DNA of 64,000 bases from Jiella mangrovi (GTDB lineage: Bacteria; Pseudomonadota; Alphaproteobacteria; Rhizobiales; Rhizobiaceae): contig NZ_JAGJCF010000013.1 of NCBI RefSeq assembly GCF_017815135.1, forward strand, positions 62,001 to 126,000. The letters run 5' to 3'. This document shows positions 54,566 to 64,000 of the stretch, piece by piece. Each line of letters starts with the position of its first letter. Position 1 is the stretch's first letter. The notes beneath the pieces were generated by a model. That model saw only the letters and a list, made by a program, of their open reading frames with translations. It did not search any database and was not told the origin of the DNA. Both the position numbers and the translations under genes were made by a program.

Positions 54566-54737
54566 ACCGCTGCGCGGATGCCGACGCTCCAGCCATGCCG
54601 GGCATCCACGCTGTAGGGCGAGATGCGACCTTGAAGCTCGCTCGCCGGTATTGCGCTGCACGATGGACGGCGACGCTGGCCGGGCCAGTTTCCTTTCACG
54701 ATCGATCATATCGTCGTCGTGGAGGAGGGGCCGGGCC

Positions 54738-55208
54738 ATGCACTTCGTGAAGCTGTATTTCCGCTTCGAGCGCCTCGTCGCACACATTCTGTTGTTCGGC
54801 ATGGTCGGCGTCGTGCTTCTCACCTTGTGGGGGTTTCTGCGAGCGACTGGTCTTGCGCTGTTCGATTTCGACCAGCCGCTGGAGTACTCTGCCTTCCAGT
54901 CGCTGTTCGACCGGGTCCTCGCGGCGATCATCGCACTCGAACTCGCCCACTCGATCCATCAGATGGCTCTGGGCGACCACCGCCTCGCCCAGGTCCGCAC
55001 GGTGATCGTCATCGGCGTGCTGGCGGTCGTCCGCAAGCTGATCCTGCTCGAGGTCGATTCGACGAGCGGCACGTTTCTCGCGGGTCTGGCCGCGACTTTC
55101 CTCGCTCTCGGCGGTCTGCTCGTCATGGTCCACTTCGTCGATTCCCGTGAGCAGAAGAACAAAGCGACGACCGTGACGGGCGGTCATGACGAAACCGATC
55201 ACAGGTAA
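54738..55208 (+). CDS. PsiE-like inner-membrane protein
   Basis: A 156-residue protein with four hydrophobic segments: LVAHILLFGMVGVVLLTLWGFL, VLAAIIALELAHSIHQM, VRTVIVIGVLAVVRKLILLE and FLAGLAATFLALGGLLVMVHFV. This matches the phosphate-starvation-inducible PsiE family. ATG 54738 follows GGAGGAGGGG. The function is not known. It lies 172 bases after the GNAT gene. Confidence 0.83.
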   Translation: MHFVKLYFRFERLVAHILLFGMVGVVLLTLWGFLRATGLALFDFDQPLEYSAFQSLFDRVLAAIIALELAHSIHQMALGDHRLAQVRTVIVIGVLAVVRKLILLEVDSTSGTFLAGLAATFLALGGLLVMVHFVDSREQKNKATTVTGGHDETDHR

Positions 55209-55322
55209 CGCGCGCCAAATTGTCTTCGCCCACGTCTCGCCGAAACCAGATGTCTTCGGCGGGTAGACATTTCAGGCCGCGGGACGCATAACGAGCGCGA
55301 TTTTGCATGGATCGGAATTCCC

Positions 55323-55706
55323 ATGAAGGAAACGCTTCTCCAAATCTTCACCTGGTGGCAGGGTCAGACGATCGGCACGCGGTTTTTCACCTGGCGCTCC
55401 GGCAAGAAGGTGGGAGACGACGAGTTCGGCAACGTCTACTACACCAATGCCGACGGCTCGCGCCGATGGGTCATCTACAAGGGCGCCGCGGAAGCCTCGG
55501 CAATCCCGACCGGTTGGCACGGCTGGATGCACCATCGCGTCGATACGCCGCCGAGCGACGAGAGCTACACGCCGCGCGACTGGCAAAAGCCCTTCGAGCC
55601 GAACCACACGGGAACCGGCAAGGCCTATCGTCCGGCCGGTTCGCTGCTGCGTCCCGGCGCCGAGCGGCCACGCGTCACCGGCGAGTACGACGCCTGGACA
55701 CCCTGA
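55323..55706 (+). CDS. NDUFA12-like complex I accessory subunit
   Basis: A 127-residue protein: FFTWRSGKKVGDDEFGNVYYTNADGSRRWVIYKG and PTGWHGWMHHRVDTPPSDESY. These match NDUFA12 (B17.2), an accessory subunit of NADH:ubiquinone oxidoreductase shared by mitochondria and alphaproteobacteria. It is soluble and sits on the matrix/cytoplasmic side. It is encoded away from the nuo operon and followed by DUF2155, a usual pair. Confidence 0.94.
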   Translation: MKETLLQIFTWWQGQTIGTRFFTWRSGKKVGDDEFGNVYYTNADGSRRWVIYKGAAEASAIPTGWHGWMHHRVDTPPSDESYTPRDWQKPFEPNHTGTGKAYRPAGSLLRPGAERPRVTGEYDAWTP

Positions 55707-55886
55707 CGGCGGGTCGTCGGCAGAGCGCTGCCGACACCAGGCGGCCTGCGGCATGCCCGATGGATCTCAGATGATCGGACGTCAGCGAACACCGCGTTGC
55801 GGCCCGCTTCAGAGCGGGTTCAAAGGCGTGTTCAGATGCCACCCGCGTCGCAGGACGCCGAGAGATACGAACGTTCCCAAGCGCGC

Positions 55887-56345
55887 ATGATGTGGATCAA
55901 ATCCTTCCTGATAGCCGCGTCCGCATCGCTCGCGGCTCTCAGCCTCCCGGCCTTGCCGCCCGCCTTCGCCCAGGACGGCATCTCTCCCGATGCCCAGTTC
56001 GCCACGCCCAAGGCGCGCATCAAGAACCCGGTCGCGGTGTTTTCGGGGCTCGACAAGATCACCGGCCGCATCACGACTTTCGACGTCTATATCGACGAGA
56101 CGGTCCAGTTCGGCGCACTGCAGGTGACGCCGAAAGTGTGTCTGACCAGCGCCGAGGGTGACGCGGAAAAGACCGACGCCTTCGTGCAGGTGGACGAGAT
56201 CACCCTCGACCGGAAGATCCAGCGGATCTTCTCCGGCTGGATGTTTGCCGATTCGCCCGGCCTCAACGCCATCGAGCATCCGGTCTATGATGTGTGGCTG
56301 AAGAGCTGCAAGACCGAGTCGGACGTCCCGGCCCCCGCCGGATAG
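55887..56345 (+). CDS. DUF2155 exported protein
   Basis: A 152-residue periplasmic protein. ATG 55887 begins a signal peptide ([29 protein letters not shown]). The mature part has [54 protein letters not shown] and a C-terminal [12 protein letters not shown], the DUF2155 pattern. The two conserved cysteines may form a disulfide. The function is unknown. Its last 61 bases overlap the 3' end of aat on the other strand. Confidence 0.88.
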   Translation: MMWIKSFLIAASASLAALSLPALPPAFAQDGISPDAQFATPKARIKNPVAVFSGLDKITGRITTFDVYIDETVQFGALQVTPKVCLTSAEGDAEKTDAFVQVDEITLDRKIQRIFSGWMFADSPGLNAIEHPVYDVWLKSCKTESDVPAPAG

Positions 56346-56953
56346 AAGGTCGCAGCGATACCAAGCGCTTCGCCGAGACGCTCGTGATAGACGTCCCGTT
56401 CGATCTCCACCGCGCCGAATCGCGCGAGATGCGAGGTGATGAACTGGGTGTCGAGCAGGCTGTAGCCGCCGCGGATCAGTCTTTCGCAGAGAAAGGCGAG
56501 GGCGACCTTCGAGGCGTCGGTGGCACGCGAGAACATGCTCTCGCCAAAAAACGCGCCGTTGATCGACACGCCATATAGCCCGCCGACCAGCTGTTCGGCG
56601 TTCCAGCACTCGACCGAATGGGCGAAGCCCTCGCGATGAAGGGCGACGTAGAGATCGCGGATGTGCCTGTTGATCCAGGTCTTGTCGCGGCCGGGCGCCG
56701 GCTCTGCGCAGCCGTCGACGACGGCGGCAAAGGCCGTGTCGACCCTCACGTCGAACCGGTCTTGCCGGATCACTTTTCTCAGGCTGCGCGGCAGATGAAA
56801 GCCGTCGAGCGGCAGAACGCCCCGCTCGCTCGGATCGACCCAGAAGATCTGCGGATCGTCTGCCGCCTCGGCCATCGGAAAGATGCCGGATGCGTAGGCC
56901 TTGAGGAGTAACTCCGGCGTGATCGCCAGTTCTTTTCCGCCGCGTCCCGCCAT
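56285..56953 (-). CDS. aat: Leucyl/phenylalanyl-tRNA-protein transferase
   Basis: A 222-residue transferase of the N-end rule pathway, which adds Leu or Phe to proteins with N-terminal Lys or Arg for ClpAP degradation. It has [104 protein letters not shown] and [20 protein letters not shown] 56953 is chosen because the family starts near ITPELLL. It ends inside the DUF2155 gene on the opposite strand. Confidence 0.94.
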   Translation of the reverse strand: MAGRGGKELAITPELLLKAYASGIFPMAEAADDPQIFWVDPSERGVLPLDGFHLPRSLRKVIRQDRFDVRVDTAFAAVVDGCAEPAPGRDKTWINRHIRDLYVALHREGFAHSVECWNAEQLVGGLYGVSINGAFFGESMFSRATDASKVALAFLCERLIRGGYSLLDTQFITSHLARFGAVEIERDVYHERLGEALGIAATFYPAGAGTSDSVLQLFSHTS

Positions 56954-57075
56954 GTCCGCCTCAGCGCGTCGAAGCCCGGGAAGGGGGCCGGCTCGACCGT
57001 CCGCCCCCTTCGCTCGCATTTGGTGTCAGTCGCGTGGCTGGAACAACGGCGACCTGATGCGGTTCCAGCCGGCGA

Positions 57076-58425
<1,350 letters not shown>

Positions 58426-58437
58426 GAAGTGCCCCCT

Positions 58438-58908
58438 TTACGCGATGACGACGAGCGCTTCGCCGTACTCGACCGGTTGGGCGTTCTCGACCAGGATCTT
58501 CGTGACCGTGCCGGCGCGCGGCGCGGGGATCTGGTTCATCGTCTTCATCGCCTCTATGATCAGCAAAGTCTCGCCCTCCGAGACCGTCTGGCCGACTTCG
58601 ACGAACTGCTTGGCGCCGGGCGCCGGTGACAGGTAGACGGTGCCGACCATGGGCGAGGGGACGGAGCCGGCCTCGGGGCCGCTCGCTGCGGCCGCCTGCG
58701 GAGCAGCCGCTGCGGGAGCGGCGGCCTGCGGCGCCGGTGACGTCGGCTGGTAGTAGGCAGGCTGCATCTGCATGGGCTCGTGCTTGCGCGTCACGCGAAC
58801 CTTCATCGAACCGTTCTCGACTTCGATTTCGGTGAGATCGGTTTCCTTCAGAATCGACGCGATTTCTCTGACGAAACGCGGGTCGACCGTCATGTCATCC
58901 TTGGGCAT
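58438..58908 (-). CDS. accB: Acetyl-CoA carboxylase biotin carboxyl carrier protein
   Basis: A 156-residue BCCP. ATG 58908 with AAGGAAC upstream. The N-terminal half ([24 protein letters not shown]) is followed by an Ala/Pro-rich linker (about 53-80) and the biotinyl domain with EAMKTMN, whose Lys is biotinylated. It is the partner of AccC just downstream. The usual aroQ gene is not next to it. Confidence 0.95.
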   Translation of the reverse strand: MPKDDMTVDPRFVREIASILKETDLTEIEVENGSMKVRVTRKHEPMQMQPAYYQPTSPAPQAAAPAAAAPQAAAASGPEAGSVPSPMVGTVYLSPAPGAKQFVEVGQTVSEGETLLIIEAMKTMNQIPAPRAGTVTKILVENAQPVEYGEALVVIA

Positions 58909-59258
58909 TGTGTTCCTTGGGCCGATTCGGTCTTTGACAATCCTGCGCTCGCCGGGACCCGCCATCGGCGGCTCCACCGCCGGGCGCCGGCGCATATTCT
59001 CGACGCCGAAACGAGATGCCTCGGCGCCGCGCAATTGGAAATCGATCTAGTCACAGGCGCCGCCGTGTCGAATCCAGGACGCGGCAAACGCTCTGTTGGG
59101 GCCGGACGGATAGTAGACCGGGACGATCGGCATCGTGACTCAGCGCTCGCGGGCGAGACATTTGACGTTTCAACGTCGATGTTCACGACGCCCTATAAGA
59201 CGCAGCGTCGGTTTCGCAAAGCGATAAATCGGAAAACCTCGCGCCTGTCAGCTCGCCG
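58909..59258. other. Region between accB and the DsbA-like gene
   Basis: No gene is visible. It is the upstream (promoter) side of accB and the downstream side of the DsbA-like gene, but no strong promoter is visible. In several related genomes aroQ (type II 3-dehydroquinate dehydratase) occupies this position; no fragment of it was recognised here. Confidence 0.4.
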
Positions 59259-60038
59259 TCAGCACGAAACGCTGCCGCAGGAGCGCACGTTGGCAATCGC
59301 GGTCTTCAGATTGTCGAGGCCGATAGCGCCCGGCAGAACCGTATCCTTGATGACGTAGCTCGGCGTCCCGTTGATCCCGAGAGCCTCCGCCACCTCCCTG
59401 TCCTTGGCGATGTCGTCGGCGATTTCCGGCGAAGCCATGGCAGCTTTCAGCTCCTCCGCTTCGACGCCGAATTGCGAGGCGACCGCCAGCGCCCGACTTT
59501 CGTTTGCGGCGCCGCGCCCCGCCAGAAGCTTGCGATGAAAATCGGCATATTGCTGCGGCTTCAGTTTGCGGAAGGCGAGGCTGACCTGCGAGGCTTCGAC
59601 CGATTGCGGTCCCAGAACCGGGATCTCCTTGAGGACGAAGCGAACGTTGGCGTCGCTCTCCAGAAGCTTGTCCATGTCGGACAATGCGTGTTTGCAGTAA
59701 CCGCAATTGTAGTCGAAGAACTCGACGACCGTGACGTCGCCCTTCGGGTTGCCGAGCGCCGTGCCTTCGGGGGTCGAGAAGATCGCCTCCGCATTGTCGG
59801 CGACGGCCTGTTTCTGAGTGGCCGCGGCCTCGGCGTTGCGTTTGGCCTCGAGCGCGTTGATCGCCTCGACGATCACCTCCGGATTCTTGACGAGATAGTC
59901 CCGCACGATGGTCTCGATGGCCTTGGTCTGATCGGCGTCGAACGCCTTGTCCGCAGTCTGCGCACTGACGGGCGTGCCGACGGCACAAAGGACGGAGACC
60001 GCGGCAAGCGCAGTCGCGGCAGAACGTTTGAGTGCCAT
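59259..60038 (-). CDS. DsbA-family thiol:disulfide oxidoreductase
   Basis: A 259-residue secreted protein. ATG 60038 begins a signal (MALKRSAATALAAVSVLCAVGTPVSA). A helical part (about 35-90) precedes the thioredoxin fold with VVEFFDYNCGYCKH (CGYC active site) and the cis-Pro GINGTPSYVI. It probably oxidises or isomerises disulfides in the periplasm, in the DsbA/Com1-like subgroup. The C-terminus carries two extra cysteines (SCGSVSC). Confidence 0.92.
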   Translation of the reverse strand: MALKRSAATALAAVSVLCAVGTPVSAQTADKAFDADQTKAIETIVRDYLVKNPEVIVEAINALEAKRNAEAAATQKQAVADNAEAIFSTPEGTALGNPKGDVTVVEFFDYNCGYCKHALSDMDKLLESDANVRFVLKEIPVLGPQSVEASQVSLAFRKLKPQQYADFHRKLLAGRGAANESRALAVASQFGVEAEELKAAMASPEIADDIAKDREVAEALGINGTPSYVIKDTVLPGAIGLDNLKTAIANVRSCGSVSC

Positions 60039-60143
60039 CAGGCGAGATCCTTCATGAAATTCGTTCGATCGTCGAATGCGAATGCATCCAATAGCGCGCA
60101 TCGTGGCAATTTGGCGAAACAGCCAGGTCCTTGCCCGGACGTG

Positions 60144-61538
60144 TCATCGCGATTTTACGGCCAGAATGTCCTGCGCCCGACGCCAGGGCGGTGAGCCGGG
60201 CTTCAATTTGGCCTGCGCCCTTGCCGCGAAGACCTTCGCCTGCGTGAGCGAGCCGGTGCTCCAGTGGCCTTCCGCCGTGGCGAGTTCCGCCCGGCCGATC
60301 TCACCCAGCTGGCCATAGGCCATGGCGAGATAACGGTAGGCCTGGCCGTTCATGGGATCGCTCTGCAGGCCGGCCTGGATCATCTCGATCGCCTGCTTCA
60401 GGTTCGCCGTCCCGCCGGAGACGACGAGGGCCTGTCCGATCTCGGCGCGCAGGAGCCCGGAATTCGAGCGGTCGAGCTTGGCGGCCCGGGAAAATGCCGC
60501 AACAGCTTCCTTGCCGCGTCCGGCGTCGAGCAGGATTTCTCCGCGCATTTCGTGAAACCAGGGATTGGATGGCCGCGCCGCGATCAGCCCGTCCATTTTC
60601 TTCAGTGCCATCGCCGTCGAGCCTGCCAGGAACGTCGCGATCGCATCGCCGTAAAGCGCGGCGAGACTGCGGGGATCCTTGGCGAACAAGCGGCGCACGT
60701 CGCTCATGCCGCCGGCATAGGCCGCGATCTTCGCTCGGGCCAGATCGTGGCGTTCTGCGAGGGCAGGCGGATCTTTCCTGGCATAGGGCGTCGAGCGCTT
60801 CGCGGCCTCCTCGATCGCAAAGATCCGATCGCGCGGCAGGGGATGGGAGGAGAGGTAGCTGCGCCCCCGCGAGCCGTCGAACAGGCTGCCTTGCTCCAGG
60901 ATCTGGAATGTTTCGACGAGACCACGGGCGGACTGGCCGGTCTTTGCCAGATAGTTGATCGCCGAGCGATCGGCGACCGATTCCTCGCCGCGCAGATAGG
61001 TGAGAATCGATCGCTGGGCCGCCGAGCCCCCTGCCGAAAAGAGACCGGCGCCGGCGCCGACGGAGCCTCTGGCGCCCGCCGCAGCGCCACCGATGGCAAC
61101 GCCCGCCCCCAGCAGCGCGGCCGCGATCACCATGACCTGCGCACCCTCAAGCCTTTGACGAAGGCGCTGCTGATGGCCGCCGGCGAGATGGCCGATCTCG
61201 TGGGCGAGAATGCCGATCAGCTGGTTCGGCGTTTCCGTCAAGGCGATAGCGCCGGTGTTGACGAAGATCCGCCGGCCGAGGACGAAGGCGTTGAAATCGC
61301 GCGAATTGACGAGGACCGTCTCGATCCCCGCTCGCGACAGACCGGCAGCTTTCAACAGCGGCCGGACATAGTCGACGACGAGCGCTTCGATCTCGGCATC
61401 GCGCACGATCGGCAGATTTCTCTTTGCCCGCGCCTCTGCCGAAGCCGTCGATGGTGCCCCCAAACCGGTGCAAGCAAGGCTGGCCGCGACCGTGACGCTG
61501 GCGAAACGCCCGAATAAGGAGCTGAGAAATCGTCGCAT
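60144..61538 (-). CDS. M48 metalloprotease with TPR tail (BepA-like)
   Basis: A 464-residue periplasmic protein. ATG 61538 starts a signal peptide ending near ASAEA. The M48 domain has the zinc motif HEIGHLAGGH (HExxH) and EESVAD with the third ligand Glu. The C-terminal 180 residues form TPR-like helices (AEIGQALVVSGGTANLKQAIEMIQAGLQSDPMNGQAYRYLAMAYGQLGEI). BepA-type proteases watch over outer-membrane protein assembly. It is divergent from the aminotransferase. Confidence 0.92.
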   Translation of the reverse strand: MRRFLSSLFGRFASVTVAASLACTGLGAPSTASAEARAKRNLPIVRDAEIEALVVDYVRPLLKAAGLSRAGIETVLVNSRDFNAFVLGRRIFVNTGAIALTETPNQLIGILAHEIGHLAGGHQQRLRQRLEGAQVMVIAAALLGAGVAIGGAAAGARGSVGAGAGLFSAGGSAAQRSILTYLRGEESVADRSAINYLAKTGQSARGLVETFQILEQGSLFDGSRGRSYLSSHPLPRDRIFAIEEAAKRSTPYARKDPPALAERHDLARAKIAAYAGGMSDVRRLFAKDPRSLAALYGDAIATFLAGSTAMALKKMDGLIAARPSNPWFHEMRGEILLDAGRGKEAVAAFSRAAKLDRSNSGLLRAEIGQALVVSGGTANLKQAIEMIQAGLQSDPMNGQAYRYLAMAYGQLGEIGRAELATAEGHWSTGSLTQAKVFAARAQAKLKPGSPPWRRAQDILAVKSR

Positions 61539-61681
61539 GTTCCGTCCCTGATCCACATCCGCTAGTGGACCGGAACGGCATTTGGTAGCAAGCACGCGAG
61601 TTCAATTTGTCGTCAGAATCGCCGCATTCGGCGGGGGTTTCGGCACGAAGGCCACGACAAGACAGAAGAGCCGGTCCGCTG

Positions 61682-62833
61682 ATGCATGATCTTACTCCCT
61701 CCCGCCGTTCGGACGTCCTGCCGTTTCGCGCGATGGACGTTCTCGCCGATGCCAACCGCATGCTGGCGCGGGGCGAGCCCGTCATCTCGCTGGCCGTCGG
61801 CCAGCCCGAGGCGCCGACACCGGCCGCGGCGATCGCAGCCGCCGACGCGCATCTGAGGCGAGGGCGCATCGCCTATACCGACGCGCCCGGACTGCCGGCG
61901 CTGCGCCAACGCATCGCGCGACATTATGGCGAGGCCTATGACGTCGATGTCGAGACGTCGCGCATCATGGTAACGACGGGTTCGTCGGCCGGGTTCAATC
62001 TCGCCTTCCTCGCCGCCTTCGATCCCGGCGCGCGCATCGCTCTCGCCTCACCCGGCTATCCGGCCTATCGCAACATCCTGAAAGTGCTCGGCCTGGAGCC
62101 GGTGGAGATTCCGGTCGACGCTTCGACCGGCTACCTCCTGACGGCCGAGCATCTCGGAGAAGCCCACCGCCGGAACCCGGTCGACGGTGTGCTCGTCGCG
62201 AGCCCCGCCAATCCCACCGGCACGGTGACGCCGCCGGAGGAACTGAAGCGGCTGATCGCCTTTGCGGGCGAGAACGCCATCCCGTTCATCTCCGACGAGA
62301 TCTATCACCGGCTGGCCTATACCGGCGGCGAGACGACGGCGCTGTCCTTTTCGGATCGGCCCTTCGTGGTGAACTCCTTTTCCAAATACTACTGCATGAC
62401 CGGCTGGCGCATCGGCTGGATCGTCTTGCCGCCCGAGATGGTGCGGGTTGCCGAGCGGATCGGCCAGAGCCTCTACATCTCAGCTCCCGAACTGTCGCAG
62501 ATCGCGGCGACGGCGGTGTTCGATGCGACCGAAGAGCTCGACCGGGTTCGCGAGGGCTATGTCCGCAACCGCGACCTCTTGATGCACGAATTGCCGGCCC
62601 TTGGCTTTCGCGACATCGCTCCGATCGACGGCGCCTTCTACGCTTACGCCGGCATTCCGGAGGGCGAGGCGAGCGCTTCGGATTTCTGCCGGCGGATGCT
62701 CGCGGAATGCCACGTTGCGATGACGCCCGGCATCGACTTCGACCTGACTCTCGGCGAACGCTTTGTGCGCATCTCCTATGCTTGCGGCAATGCGGCCCTT
62801 TCCGAAGCCGTGGCACGCCTGAAGCGCGCTTAG
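61682..62833 (+). CDS. Class I/II pyridoxal-phosphate aminotransferase
   Basis: A 383-residue aminotransferase. ATG 61682 (MHDLTPSRRSDVLPFRAMDVLADA). It has ISLAVGQPEAPTP, YTDAPGLPALRQRIARHY, VTTGSSAGFNLAF, SPANPTGTVTP and the PLP Lys in VVNSFSKYYCMTGWRIGW. It resembles aspartate/LL-diaminopimelate-type aminotransferases; the exact substrate is not clear. It stands alone between a divergent M48 gene and uxaC. Confidence 0.9.
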   Translation: MHDLTPSRRSDVLPFRAMDVLADANRMLARGEPVISLAVGQPEAPTPAAAIAAADAHLRRGRIAYTDAPGLPALRQRIARHYGEAYDVDVETSRIMVTTGSSAGFNLAFLAAFDPGARIALASPGYPAYRNILKVLGLEPVEIPVDASTGYLLTAEHLGEAHRRNPVDGVLVASPANPTGTVTPPEELKRLIAFAGENAIPFISDEIYHRLAYTGGETTALSFSDRPFVVNSFSKYYCMTGWRIGWIVLPPEMVRVAERIGQSLYISAPELSQIAATAVFDATEELDRVREGYVRNRDLLMHELPALGFRDIAPIDGAFYAYAGIPEGEASASDFCRRMLAECHVAMTPGIDFDLTLGERFVRISYACGNAALSEAVARLKRA

Positions 62834-63129
62834 ACGGATCTCGAACGTGTCACTCGCCGACGGGTGGCGCCGCCATTCCTGAGCATGACGCGTGCGCCGC
62901 AAGGCACCCGGCGCCGCTCGACCCGGTGATCTGGATGAAAACCCGGTCACCGGGAACGTTGCAGGCCTCTGGCGCGAGAGAGACGGAGCCGCCGGCGCTA
63001 GGCCGGCCGCATGTCGATCGTAAGCCATGGCATCGCCGCCAAAGTCAGTCTGCCTGTGCACTTCTTGACGCTCGACAGATACTACCATACCAGCTTGCGG
63101 CAGCGACGAGCTTGTATGGGAGGACGACT

Positions 63130-64000
63130 GTGGCGCTTCTGGACGACGACCGGCTGTTTCCGACGGAGGCCGCGACGCGGAACCTCGCCCGCGCGCTCTA
63201 CGGCACCATCAAGTCCCTGCCGATCATCTCGCCACACGGCCACACCGAGCCGCGCTGGTTCGCCGAGAACGAAGCCTTTCCCGATCCGGCGCATCTCATC
63301 GTCGTGCCGGATCACTACATTTTCCGCATGCTTGTCTCGCAGGGCGTGACGCTCGGCGAACTCGGCGTCCCCTCGGCCGACGGCTCGCCGGTCGAGACCG
63401 ACGGGCGCAGGATCTGGCGTCGCTTTGCCGAAAACTACCATCTGTTCCGTGGCACGCCGACGCGGCTCTGGCTGGACGATACGTTCCAGAACCTCTTCGG
63501 TCTCGATGTCCGGCTCTCGGCCGAGACCGCGGATCATTACTACGACCATATCGCCGACCTGCTCCGCCAAGACGACTACCGGCCGCGAGCGCTGTTCGAG
63601 CGCTTCAATGTCGAGGCCATCGCGACGACGGAAAGCGCACTCGACGATCTGCGCCATCACCGCGCCATTCGGGAAAGCGGCTGGGCTGGCAAGGTGGTCA
63701 CCACCTATCGGCCCGATGCCGTGACCGATCCCGACTTCTCCGGCTTTGCGGAAAATCTGGTGAAACTCGGCGAGGTTGCGGGCTGCGACACCGGCACCTT
63801 CGCCGGCTATATCGAGGCGCATCGCCGCCGGCGCGCGGTCTTCCGCGACCATGGCGCCACCGCGACCGACCACGGCCACCCGACCGCGCGCACCGCCGAC
63901 CTTTCCGCCGCCGAGGCCGCCGAGCTCTATGACCGGATCAAGGACGGCGGCGGCTCAGCTGAGGACCGCGAACTCTTCCGCGCCCAGATGCTGACCGAAA
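63130..64000 (+). CDS. uxaC: Glucuronate (uronate) isomerase, 5' part
   Basis: A partial gene running off the right edge; 290 codons are visible from GTG 63130, which follows GGGAGG. The start ALLDDDRLFPTEAATRNLARALYGTIKSLPIISPHGHTEPRWFAEN has the conserved HGHT of the amidohydrolase-like fold, and HYIFRMLVSQGV, FAENYHLFRGTPTRLWL and FNVEAIATTESALDDL match UxaC. It isomerises D-glucuronate or D-galacturonate in uronic-acid catabolism. The frame is open to the window edge. Confidence 0.92.
   Translation, partial: MALLDDDRLFPTEAATRNLARALYGTIKSLPIISPHGHTEPRWFAENEAFPDPAHLIVVPDHYIFRMLVSQGVTLGELGVPSADGSPVETDGRRIWRRFAENYHLFRGTPTRLWLDDTFQNLFGLDVRLSAETADHYYDHIADLLRQDDYRPRALFERFNVEAIATTESALDDLRHHRAIRESGWAGKVVTTYRPDAVTDPDFSGFAENLVKLGEVAGCDTGTFAGYIEAHRRRRAVFRDHGATATDHGHPTARTADLSAAEAAELYDRIKDGGGSAEDRELFRAQMLTE

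Overview
The window is GC-rich chromosomal DNA from an alphaproteobacterium, most likely of the order Hyphomicrobiales (Rhizobiales). I judge this from gene content and order: fabI next to a DnaJ-type protein and pdxH; a small aa3-type cytochrome oxidase subunit IV ahead of a three-gene transhydrogenase (pntAA-pntAB-pntB); rne divergent from amiC-mrcA-prfB; a sufBCDS cluster headed by a second cysteine desulfurase; NDUFA12-DUF2155; and aat-accC-accB-DsbA. RNase E carries the long acidic insertion in its S1 domain that is typical of alphaproteobacteria. The lineage call is inference; no 16S rRNA gene or tRNA is present.

Layout. 1-8.7 kb: an EEP-family phosphatase, an RMF/CrpP-like small protein, two proline-iminopeptidase paralogues around a GFA-domain gene (the second broken by one in-frame TAA), a base-atypical sulfotransferase-like gene, a RarD-type permease, a GNAT-nitrilase fusion and a periplasmic YceI protein. 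8.9-13.5 kb: an ABC1/UbiB kinase, an ArsR/SRPBCC divergent pair sharing an inverted repeat, and a higBA toxin-antitoxin module flanked by a 166-bp duplication of the 3' end of a LOG-family gene. 13.5-20.2 kb: fabI, a J-domain protein, a lipoprotein, pdxH and the pnt operon. 20.2-21.7 kb: a lower-GC accessory patch with a DUF1493/STM2901-like pair and an IS200/IS605 transposase remnant. 21.8-31 kb: rne (minus) and amiC, mrcA, prfB (plus), prfB using a classic +1 frameshift. 31-34.5 kb: an M23 peptidase between two direct copies of a REP-like palindromic element, then a ferritin-like protein and Bcp. 34.7-41.5 kb: a large AsmA-like protein, tyrS, a TetR regulator with a palindromic operator and a small target gene, and an alpha/beta hydrolase. 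41.6-50.5 kb: Fe-S cluster assembly (cysteine desulfurase, sufB, a coiled-coil ORF, sufC, sufD, sufS, sufT, a VOC protein, sufA, TfoX). 50.5-64 kb: DUF1127 divergent from a MocR regulator, gatB, GNAT, a PsiE-like protein, NDUFA12, DUF2155, aat, accC, accB, a DsbA-like protein, an M48/TPR peptidase, an aminotransferase, and the 5' part of uxaC running off the right edge.

How it works together. Most genes are housekeeping: envelope building (amiC, mrcA, M23, AsmA-like, fabI, accBC), respiration and redox (pnt, COX IV, NDUFA12), Fe-S supply (suf), translation (prfB, tyrS, gatB) and protein turnover (aat, M48). The accessory signals are concentrated at about 3-5 kb, 11.3-12.3 kb, 20.2-21.7 kb and 31-33.2 kb. 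No CRISPR array, prophage or complete insertion sequence is visible. The best candidates for something poorly described are the DUF1493/STM2901-like pair and the toxin-antitoxin module bracketed by copies of the LOG gene end.
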